Of a stretch of 64,000 nt of DNA, positions 57,101 through 64,000 are shown piece after piece (within the stretch, counting starts at the first letter, position 1; every line of letters begins with the position of its first letter). Location of the stretch: NCBI GenBank assembly GCA_018806985.1, contig JADANN010000162.1:558001-622000 (forward strand), given 5' to 3'. This DNA comes from Angiostrongylus vasorum (lineage: Eukaryota > Nematoda > Chromadorea > Rhabditida > Metastrongylidae). The notes below the pieces were generated by a model. That model was not told the origin of the DNA. It saw nothing but the letters and a program-made list of their open reading frames with translations, and did no database searches. The position numbers were made by a program, and so were the translations under genes.

Positions 57101-60100
57101 ACAGATCGACAGAAGGATCGACAACCAACAGGAGTGATCGCAACGCATCTAGCAACGAGCGGCTTGTTACTATTCAGCACAACGTGCTGTCTCCTCTCTA
57201 GCTTTGAATACTATGATAGATGAACATGGCATGAGCCTCGCTCAATTTTTGATTTAATTATTATAAACAAAAACTCTGGACAACACCGTGAGATAGCTAT
57301 TTGGTCTATGTGCTGCATATCGACTGCGAGATCTACCTCTTCGAACGGCGATCGTTAACTTTGAAGACGTCAGTCACATTAACACAAAGGAACAAGGAAA
57401 CCAACACAAATTTTTTCCTCAATAAGTAGTAAAGGGAGCACATATGGAGCGGTGGTTACAGGTGCAATAGACACGACGCGTTGTCGTTTGTTCGATCTCG
57501 CGCCCCGGACTCACCAAGGCTTTCATCGCTCCGGTTTCGGCAAATTCATGTCAGACTTGTCTCATGGGGGTTGGTTAACTTCGACTTGATACATCGGTGG
57601 GCCACCAGAAGTCATTGTATAGACCTGATATGTACTCATTCACCTATAAGGATGCGTAATGAAGACGGCGCGCATCTGCTAGGGATTGATGAACGCCAAG
57701 CACTTTATCTTTTTAAGCTTTATAGATAGTTAAGAATGTGAAAGTACTCATTATTCTGAGGAGCACTTCATACCACTTGGCTAAGCCGACTGTACTCTGT
57801 GGTAGACTCTCTCATAATCCGTCGCCGGTGTGAAATCATTTACATGGAAAACTGTTGTTCATCTTATCGACCTTTCGGGAGCATGCCATGTAATCCAAGT
57901 GTCCTGCTTCTGGATTTCCTGCCTTTGAGAAAGATGTGCATCATTTATTTCTCCGTTACAAGTATCTAACATTTTAATGGGCGCGTGTGGTGCAGTGGTC
58001 AGAGGCTCCCTGCAACACACACGTGGAATCGATCTTTGCGCCCATGGACCACCAAACCTTCCATCCCTCCAGGTCGGCAAATTTGTACCACATTTGTCTG
58101 GAAGGATAACAACACTGGCTCGATACATCGGTAGGCCACCGCGAGTTATTGTAAAGACCAGATATGTATTCAATGACCTCCAAACGATACTTAATGAAGT
58201 CGAATGCATGGCGCATCCTTCAGGGATTGATCAACGCCGATAGCTTTACCCTTTATCCTTTTAACGTGGTAATATTTGAAAATTGTAGTTTAGTACAGAG
58301 GTCTGTCTATTGACATTAACTGAGAAGGAATTTCAGTACTATAATATACGCAGGAACTAATGGGAAGATCGGCGGATTTCGCAGAAGGTTCCTTTGGCAC
58401 TAGAACGGCGACAGGAATGCTTTTTCTTCGCTGGGATGTACTTGTTGAACATTTTCAGCAAGATATTCATCTAATTCAACGCTTGCAACTAATTAAACTT
58501 TGAAATTTGTCTTAGGAAGCTGTTAGGAGTGGCAAGTATTAAGTAGCATCATTGAAAATACCAAGGAACTGAGCATCGGTAAAATTATTATGAATTTCCC
58601 AATAGTTTTAATTTTTTTTGGTATTTGCGAATTTTGAAAAGCAACTAACCACTTCTATTTTATCAGCACTAGTCAACCAAGAAGCGCACCCCTCCTTCAT
58701 GCGAACCGGCCAGTCTAACTTTGGATACTTGGACAGTCCTTATGTAAGAATTGGGCGGATCCCAGCACATTTGCCATTCGTTTCTTTCCCTCTCAATCGT
58801 CGTCTTTGGTGATGGTTTTATTCGAGCATGGTGGATCGTGTGAATCTCATACCGTGATCGGTAAGATAACTGCAGCTGCGTGTATAGCTAATTAACTTTG
58901 TTTACGAACACGTCCAACGTGTAGGGTGGCCGTCCTAGGAGATGTCTGCATTCTCGTAGATTCCACTCTATAGTTCTTTTCGCCCATCTGATCCAGTCGA
59001 TCTAACCAGATTACAAAAAAAGTCTATTTTAGTGAAATCCTGGCATTCTCGTAGAAAAGGAGTTCAGCGAGGCAACTCCATATTACTGAAGTTTCCCACT
59101 AGACATTGGATTACGAAAATGCTATACTGAGAAGAATACGACTGAATGAGCTTCAGAGGTGCAAATGGAGATGATACGATGGACAGAAAACTCAACAAAG
59201 TTGGAGAGTCGTGGAAAAAAGGATAGGACTGTTAATGCTCACAAAGCTTGCAGAAATTAATCTCACAACAACCTTGGTGCCATAGAAAAACGAATCGAGA
59301 TGTGTAGTCAACATGTGTTTATATTGTTGAGCTTACACGAGGTTGATAAAGATGTTTGTATTGCGCTTCTCGATTTCACATGTGCGCTAGTAGCCCGACC
59401 CCTATGTAAACAAATAGCGCCGATGATTTATACTGTTTTGATTAAGAACAGAATGGAAGAGAACCAACGGGAATTTTGCAGAAGAAGAAGAGCACCGTTG
59501 ACCACATTTGTTCCACTCAGAGAAGCAAATGATCAGCTAACATATTCAAAAGTTTCCACTCCGGTTTTTAAGCCATCGACCCTCCTGCGCCAATGTTTTG
59601 ATGTGGTTTCACATTCTTATCCCATCAAGAATACTACTTACTACCCAAAGGTTACTTCTGAAGCGCACCAGGTATGCCGATGGCCAGATAACATTTTATT
59701 AAACAACACAGTTTGAGGCCACAATCTTAACCATTTTATTTTCTGCCTACTTTTAATTTTTAACGGCAGGGTATCATGTGAAATACAACAAAGATGATGC
59801 TGAGATATTTGCAGAACTCCGGACCGCAGGTGTCTGCGGTGAGGAACGAACGCGCTATTGTCCTTTCCGGGGAGTAACGCGTTCACCACCACACCATGCG
59901 GGTCTTTCGTTTCGCCTGTCTCTCAGCTAGTTCTATTGATCTGTGCCATCAGCAATCACCCGTCAACGGGACTGATCTAGGGAGTCCAAATCGGCAACGA
60001 ACCTAGTTAAGCTGAGGCTGAAGTTGAAATCACAATCTTAACCTTTTTATTTGCTGCCTACTTTTCATTTTTAACGGCAGGATATCATGCGAAATACAAC

Positions 60101-62277
60101 TAAGATGATGCTGAGATATTTGCAAAACTCCAGACCGCAGGTGTCTGCGGTGGGGAACGAACGCGCTATTGTCCTTTCCAGGGAGTAACGCGTTCACCAC
60201 CACATCATCCGGGTCTTTCGTTTCGCCTGTCTCTCAGTAGGGAAGGTGCTAAAATGTCACAATTACTGGGATAGTAAGCTCATTAGTCCCACAACGAAAG
60301 AATTCTTGATGTCTCTACTCTGAAGATCATTCTTGGCAAATCGAACGGAGTTGAACACGTGTGCCGACCGCCAAGAAATAGAAATCGGACTTCCCTGCGT
60401 GTTAACTAAGGAAACCTGAAATCCGATGGGAGTAAAATGCTCTATTTCTATACTTTTAATATAGAAATCGAACGTTTGTGGTGTAGGATAATAAATAAAA
60501 AGTTTTTCTTTTGAGATTTTGCTAGACAAGCCCCACAGATTTTTCTGCTTCCATATAACTGTACAAACTATTTCTTTACGGTGAATAAATATTCGTTTAT
60601 TTTTTAGATGGTTGCGAAAGGAAAAACTGCCAGTACTACGCTACGTGCATAAGCGAAAATGGCAAGGCAGAGTGTCGTTGTCCGACTGAGTGCAACAGCA
60701 ATCTGGCATTTGTGGGATCTGCCGAATCTTCCATACTTTTTTTTTAAAATTTGAATTTGGTTAAAGATGAATCTCAGGGTCAGACCAAACCGGTTTGTGG
60801 AACCGACGGAGTGACATATTCTTCTGAATGCCATCTGAAGAAGAGCGCATGCCGGCAGACAAAGTTCATCGTCGTCGCTTTCGAGGGAAAATGTGGTAAG
60901 TGGCTCCAATGCGATTTTGCGATGCTTTCTTATGTAAAATTAAATAAGGAAAAAATTTACTTACTCGGATGCTTGGACGTCCCGTCCTCACAATTTGTGC
61001 GGAAACCAGCATAATCTCCATTTTTTCGGAGTTTCGCTGATTTAGACATCGCGGTTCTCTGGAGGCCCGATGTCAGCCTAGCCATAGTTTGCTCCAAGTC
61101 GTCGCAACCACAGGCAGTCGACGCCCTTGTGGATGATAGGGAGATTTGTCACCATGCTACTAGTTAGATACCAGGGCGGTGGTCGATTCTGGTATCAGTT
61201 TACTCTTAGCTGGTGGGCTTCCTGATGGAAATGCCGATCTCCTTCTCAGCTTGGGAGACCCTGTCAGAGGGATGAATCGGTCCGCTGTGCATGGCAGACC
61301 GACACCCCCCCCAGAACACCTCCCAGCCACAACGAGGTGGTAAAGCGTTGGGAGGAAGTGAGGCAAAAAGTATTTATGTCAACGTGGAGAAAGTGACAAC
61401 GCTTGCATTGTGTAGGTGAAGCGTTAGATGAGCTTTATTGTTATGAAGTGCTTTCTATTTATTTAATTTGTTTAGTTATCTCAAACAAGTTTCCTTGTAC
61501 ACACAAAAGAACTAAGGCAGGCACTTGTCGTGCGAAACAGAGAAGTTCTTCCAAAAACGTCATTTTATGGCACAGTGCGTTTAGTGAAGCACTGGTGCCC
61601 CGATTTTCTACAAGAGATATTCTTCTAATGATAGCTCTTTATCCAGATATTTGGATGACCCCTCTTAATGATACTATTTTGCAAAATCCCCCAGTTTCAC
61701 TGATTGGGCAGACTTGTTGACGATCGTGTAAGGGCGTTCTATCATTCTAAAACGAAGGTAAGAAAATTGACAGAATTTTGGGATTTTGAGAGCCAGCAGT
61801 GGTTTAACTGAAATATCCATTCAATTGCTGAGAGACAGGCGAAACGAAGGACCCGCATGGTGTGGTGGTGAACGCGTTACTCCCCGGAAAGGACAATAGC
61901 GCGTTCGTTCCCCACCATAGGCACCTGCGGTCCAGAGTTTTGCAAATATCTCAGCTTCGTTGAAGTTATATCCATTCAATATTTTGAGAATTAGTCGTTT
62001 ATAAACTCGAATTGCATGCAGAAAAGCTAGCTGGCGTGTGCGATTACAGATGCGTGCACGAACGTCGAGTGCGGCTTCGGCGAGGAGTGCCGTCGCGGCG
62101 AGTGCGTATGTTCATACCAATGCGCTTCCGCGCCGCCGCCGTCGGCTCGCGTCTGTGCGGAGGACGGCGTTTTGTACGCATCCGACTGTCACCGGCAGCT
62201 GGCTGCTTGTCGGCGACGATCGCCGATCGCCGTCATGCCGCTTACACACTGCCACTCGGCTGTTTCTGCTCTTAACG
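48197..62277 (+). CDS. agr-1: Agrin-like follistatin/Kazal protein, 5' part of gene
   Basis: Thirteen plus-strand exons: 48197-48269, 48619-48701, 48987-49050, 49906-50022, 50647-50776, 51613-51696, 51992-52119, 52540-52630, 52955-53061, 55965-56067, 60608-60711, 60778-60895 and 62050-62277. Exon 1 encodes a signal peptide (MSLRPALLLLLCLSSVPA); an upstream in-frame ATG at 48167 is possible. Then follow six follistatin-like + Kazal modules. Each opens (D)PC/DACxxxxC and carries CxCPxxC, PVCGTDGVTY-like and a final C. Modules 1-5 are split inside the Kazal part and every module ends in phase 1, so modules are exchangeable units. Family knowledge: tandem Kazal/follistatin repeats with a signal peptide are the N-terminal half of agrin, a basement-membrane proteoglycan. 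No laminin-G or EGF part is seen, and the last exon ends in an open phase 1 donor, so the gene should continue beyond the window. Module 2 has one extra base in exon 51613-51696. Confidence 0.88.
49215..49512 (-). repeat. SINE family A copy (degraded) in agr-1 intron
   Basis: Recognisable minus-strand pieces are GGCCAAACATGCGTTTAATC, the GATCCCATGTTC complement region and the head AGCATTGTGCAATGGCTAGA. A GGGAGAGGAGGGGAGGG purine run has expanded in its centre. Confidence 0.65.
50088..50305 (-). repeat. SINE family A fragment in agr-1 intron
   Basis: Minus-strand tail to centre: GGCTGGATATGCATTCAATC with the TGATTCCCTGAAGG complement and CAGACTTGTCTGGGAGC. The head is missing. Confidence 0.7.
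50940..51240 (+). other. Purine-rich tract in agr-1 intron
   Basis: About 300 nt in which A and G dominate the plus strand (GAAGGGAAAACAGAAATGAA and similar). No coding or repeat unit is evident. Confidence 0.5.
53574..53850 (+). repeat. SINE family A copy in agr-1 intron
   Basis: Head TTGTGGAGCAGCGGTCGGAG, then GATTCGATCCCC, CAGACCTGTCTGGGAGGATG and AACGATGCTTAATGAAGTCG. It is nearly full length and in the same orientation as the gene. Confidence 0.88.
53930..54236 (-). repeat. SINE family C copy in agr-1 intron
   Basis: On the minus strand the head is GGGGGTAGCGCAGTAGTTAA, the B-box-like CTAGTTCGTCC follows. Then come CCACATGGAGAAGCCTTAGC, AATCGACTCGACCAGCATTC and ACGATGCTCATAAGGAAG. Confidence 0.72.
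54240..54910. other. agr-1 intron, no coding signal
   Basis: The part from 54690 to 54860 (AACACTATGGTGTCCATTTT, GCGAATCGAAGGCAAATC) loosely resembles 27355-27475, suggesting another old repeat. Confidence 0.3.
54915..55110 (-). repeat. SINE family B copy in agr-1 intron
   Basis: Minus-strand body, head remnant, and the leader with CCCGTTGACGGG and GAGATACAGGCGAAGG. It is followed directly by a plus-strand tail. Confidence 0.8.
55118..55235 (+). repeat. SINE family B 3' fragment
   Basis: AGAGTTTTGCAAATATCTCA, TCGTTGAAGTTGTATTTC, CCCTGCCATCAAAAAAGAG and GGCAGCAAGTAAAAAAGG. Confidence 0.8.
55255..55485. repeat. SINE family B, inverted partial plus near-complete copy
   Basis: The minus-strand piece 55255-55315 (complement of AGTTTTGCAAACATCTCAGC) faces a plus copy at 55330-55485. 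The plus copy has TTCAGTAAGTAACACGTAAT, CCGGAAAGGGCAACCACGGG, the B-box GGGTTTGAATC and GGCAGTAGATAATAAG. The sequence CAGACCAGATTCGAA recurs inverted as TTGAATCTGGTCTG. Confidence 0.78.
55765..55880. repeat. Unclassified repeat D, copy 2
   Basis: TTATTGTCAAAAAAATCCGC, AGGTCACTCGTATTCCATTG and GAATGGGTTATATC parallel 28165-28280. The ORF 55662-55925 runs across it. Confidence 0.5.
56070..57430. other. agr-1 intron, no coding signal
   Basis: AT-rich with no Cys-spaced exon found on the plus strand. Confidence 0.4.
57438..57725 (+). repeat. SINE family A copy in agr-1 intron
   Basis: Head GCACATATGGAGCGGTGGTT, B-box TTGTTCGATCTC. The GGGTTGGTTAACTTCGACTT segment replaces the usual centre. Tail GATTGATGAACGCC. 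Confidence 0.8.
57979..58262 (+). repeat. SINE family A copy in agr-1 intron
   Basis: Head GCGCGTGTGGTGCAGTGGTC, B-box GGAATCGATC, complete centre and a CTTTACCCTTTATCCTTTTA end. It is one of the best preserved copies. Confidence 0.9.
58270..59090. other. agr-1 intron, no coding signal
   Basis: No repeat or exon that I can support. Confidence 0.4.
59295..59715 (+). mobile_element. RTE-type retrotransposon fragment in agr-1 intron
   Basis: A 138-codon ORF carries NRMEENQREFCRRRRAPLTTF followed by LREANDQLT. It corresponds to the ELxRRRRxAWxxF...TDQLTD segment of RTE reverse transcriptases, also seen at 24430-24490. ALLDFTCAL further upstream may be a decayed earlier block. There is no catalytic ADD motif. 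Confidence 0.55.
59735..60020 (-). repeat. SINE family B copy in agr-1 intron
   Basis: Near-complete minus copy with leader (TCGGCAACGAACC complement, CCCGTTGACGGG-like), head CCGCATGGTGTGGTGGTGAA, body and GGCAGAAAATAAAATG tail. Confidence 0.87.
60022..60240 (-). repeat. SINE family B copy, tandem
   Basis: Directly behind the previous copy and very similar to it, ending at the GAGAGACAGGCGAAACG block near 60235. The close match suggests a recent tandem duplication. Confidence 0.85.
61030..61380. other. GC-rich patch in agr-1 intron, origin unknown
   Basis: Unusually GC-rich, with a run of C (ACACCCCCCCCAG). It has short opposed ORFs and no motif. It may be the 5' region of a retroelement. 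Confidence 0.3.
61825..61970 (+). repeat. SINE family B fragment in agr-1 intron
   Basis: GAGAGACAGGCGAAACGAAG, the CCGCATGGTGTGGTGGTGAA head, the block CCCCGGAAAGGACAATAGCG and GAGTTTTGCAAATATCTCAG. It ends about 80 nt before the agr-1 exon at 62050. Confidence 0.83.
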
Positions 62278-62294
62278 GTGAGGTTGTGGGTATT

Positions 62295-62512
62295 TTCTCT
62301 TTACATGACCTGACATAGCACTTTTCCGATCCCAAAACTTTCATTAGATTCATTTCCTCGCATCAACCATCCACTTTCCGAGCACTTCTTTCCATGTAGC
62401 CTCTGATGTTGCTTGAAGATTTTTTTCGTCGCCTTCACAGTTCAAGGCTGGTGGAGTCGCTTCTGCTTGGAATCCTGAGATAGCCATGCTAAAGCGTTAC
62501 CACATAAACTCG
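62295..62512 (-). repeat. SINE family C fragment
   Basis: Minus copy without head (GTGGTAACGCTTTAGCATGG, CTATCTCAGGATTCC, GCGACTCCACCAGCC). It faces the plus copy at 62521. Confidence 0.62.
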
Positions 62513-62520
62513 AGAATGTG

Positions 62521-62800
62521 AAATTGCCTCAGATTGCTCTGGTACCTATTTCCCGCTCCCAGATGAATGGCAGGCTCGGTGAGCGCACTATGGGGGAATT
62601 CCTTAGCACGGATATCTCAAGATTCCTGAGAGGATCTACTCGACCAGCATTCAACGACATTCATGAAGACGACAATCGTCAAACAGCAGCCAAAGCCACA
62701 CGCAAAAAAAAAGCCAGAAGACCTTCATGAATGGTGGATGCAAGGAAACGAGTCAGATGCAAAGAATTGCTAGGATCCACTCAGTGTGACACATGTGGTT
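62521..62800 (+). repeat. SINE family C copy
   Basis: GATTGCTCTGGTACCTATTT, AGATTCCTGAGAGGATCTAC, CTCGACCAGCATTCAACGAC and ATTCATGAAGACGACAATCG mark the family body. The 70-codon ORF is repeat-internal. Confidence 0.7.
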
Positions 62801-63014
62801 AGTGATGGTCGGGAAGGAGTTTTCAGAAAAGTGCACTGCTATTGTCATTCACCACAATTCCTCAGAGTACATTAATCTTACTGTTATGCCTTGCAATATC
62901 TACTGGATCAAGGGAACCCAAAGACCATTTGATTACTAATACCACGAATGGCAACGGTTTCTTTATTTTCAGTGTTGTTTTTAAGAAACACAGTGATTTC
63001 TGATAAAGCGAAGG

Positions 63015-63285
63015 GGCGCGTTTAGCACGGTGGTCGGAGGTGCCGTGCAATACACATGGGATAGAACCAAGCTCCCCAGGCCCACAAAACCCTCCTTCCC
63101 TTCGGGGTCAGGAAATTGGTACCAGACTTGTCTGGGAGGATAGCAGCACTAGTTCGAGACATCGGTAGGCCACCGCGAGTGTATAGGCCAGGTATGCATT
63201 CAGTCACGTCCAACGATGCTTAATGAAGTTGGATGAATAGTGCTTCACTCAGGATTGATCAACACCGAGAGCTTTGCAACGAACA
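63015..63285 (+). repeat. SINE family A copy
   Basis: Head GGGGCGCGTTTAGCACGGTG, then ACACATGGGATAGAACC, AGACTTGTCTGGGAGGATAG and AACGATGCTTAATGAAGTTG. It is full length with a few small losses. Confidence 0.88.
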
Positions 63286-63289
63286 TGGT

Positions 63290-63735
63290 GGTCCCTAATT
63301 TGAAAACGGATTTTTATATAACTCAAGGGTGCATTTTGTTTACCTCTTTATAATTGTTAATTATTTCTCTGCTGTATGATTCCGCTCTGGGACCACCTAT
63401 TGTCATGCGCAATTTCTGTTTCATCCGTTATAATTACGTTGCGAGGTTAAACCGTTTCCCTTCTCATGAAATTACGAAAAAAAGTCAATTACCTTGCTAT
63501 CACTTATTTTCTCCCATATGTAATCCATTTTCACTTTGTCGAATCATTAAAATAATATGTGAAAAGTAAATCAACATGCTTTATAGAGTGGGTGATGGTT
63601 TCTTCTGAACCTACGTTCATATTAACAACACAGAATTATATGATCTAAACTCTGTCTCAGGTCGCATTTCTCTCTCTCTTTCACGTTTGTTGCACTGAGG
63701 CAATCTCTAATCGCTCAAATACAAATATATTTCTA
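63290..63735. other. No gene recognised
   Basis: AT-rich, presumably still the agr-1 intron. Confidence 0.4.
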
Positions 63736-63736
63736 G

Positions 63737-64000
63737 GGTTTAGTTTCTGTTTCCTCAGTGGATCTACGCGTTAGTGGTTTCTGTAGGGAAAAGCTCAGCC
63801 TTGGTTGTTTCGTCGTCTTCGTCCTCGTTAGCGCTGACGATGCTAGTCGATGGTCCACATTCGTTCGTAGTGTCGATGTGGTGTCTCCTTCATTGCATCG
63901 GGTAGTGCCTTTTTTCGCTGGAGCACCGCTCGAATGAGGAAGCCTTGCCCAGCGAAGCTCTTGTACAGGACGGCTGTTGATGATACCGATTGCCCGCTGA
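63737..64000 (-). CDS. Possible partial ORF at the window edge
   Basis: A minus frame is open for 88 codons from the window end to TAG at 63737. Another minus frame ends in an acidic, protein-like tail (ANEDEDDETTKAEL) at a TAG near 63764. The plus strand has a good acceptor (TTTCCTCAG at 63757) followed by a phase-compatible agr-1 frame, but that frame lacks the expected Cys pattern. The GC content here is higher than in the neighbouring intron, so something coding may be present. Which strand is right cannot be decided from this window. Confidence 0.25.

Noticed and set aside
57859..58209. 116-codon minus-strand ORF and similar ORFs at 15480-15854, 19288-19638 and 27607-27888
   Set aside because: All are internal to SINE A copies (peptides MYRAS..ILPD / GRIATLARYIGRPPRVI).
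62012..62313. Arg-rich plus ORFs of 87 and 91 codons
   Set aside because: They are the wrong frames of agr-1 exon 62050-62277. The third frame gives the follistatin/Kazal cysteine pattern and agrees with splice phase.
1..64000. CRISPR arrays, bacterial operons, rRNA
   Set aside because: No regularly spaced identical repeats, no ribosome-binding-site gene strings and no rRNA motifs. The sequence is clearly eukaryotic with introns.

Overview
The window looks like nuclear DNA from a clade V (strongylid, hookworm-like) parasitic nematode. Four multi-exon genes have clear animal or nematode family signatures. Introns carry the nematode 3' splice signal TTT(T/C)AG, and two genes start a few bases downstream of such a signal, as expected for spliced-leader trans-splicing. 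Introns are either about 50-105 nt or several kb, gene density is low, and the space between genes is full of short dispersed repeats. There is no sign of operons of the bacterial type, CRISPR, rRNA or a convincing functional tRNA. All exon joins are my own reading of splice sites and phases, not transcript evidence.

Layout. At 1.5-3.6 kb (+) is an acyltransferase-3/SGNH membrane protein of the nematode OAC type. At 3.6-14 kb I see only weak ORFs, a GA microsatellite, a Penelope-like element remnant and SINEs. At 14.2-17.3 kb (-) is a three-exon Q50 homeobox gene with a 2.2-kb intron inside the homeodomain. At 17.3-30.9 kb lies repeat-rich DNA with an RTE-type reverse transcriptase relic. At 30.9-32.6 kb (-) is the histone stem-loop binding protein gene (cdl-1/SLBP), with a CpG-rich upstream region holding a perfect E2F site. 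At 35.3-36.1 kb (-) is an unrecognised candidate gene, broken by a stop or a small intron. From 42.7 kb to at least 62.3 kb (+) lies an agrin-like gene (agr-1) built from follistatin/Kazal modules; it probably continues past the window. A secretory signal exon sits at 48.2 kb. One more follistatin/Kazal module lies 5 kb upstream of that exon in a compatible splice phase.

Repeats. At least three tRNA-derived SINE families can be read directly, called A, B and C here. A has a 5' head with A-box TAGCGCAGTGG and B-box GATCGATCC and occurs about 16 times. B has a GGTGTGGTGG head with GGTTCGAA-type B-box; copies often sit head-to-head. C shares a central block with A. They fill the agr-1 introns, one intron of cdl-1 and the large homeobox intron. 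Relics of Penelope-like and RTE-like retrotransposons, and a 260-bp element with about 68-bp inverted arms, complete the mobile fraction.

The genes do not form one pathway. cdl-1 (histone mRNA processing in S phase), the homeobox gene (transcription), agr-1 (extracellular matrix) and the OAC protein (membrane acyl transfer) are independent loci. The most informative items are the one-base frameshift in an otherwise intact agr-1 Kazal exon, the possible alternative 5' end of agr-1, the modular SINE families and the E2F site at cdl-1.
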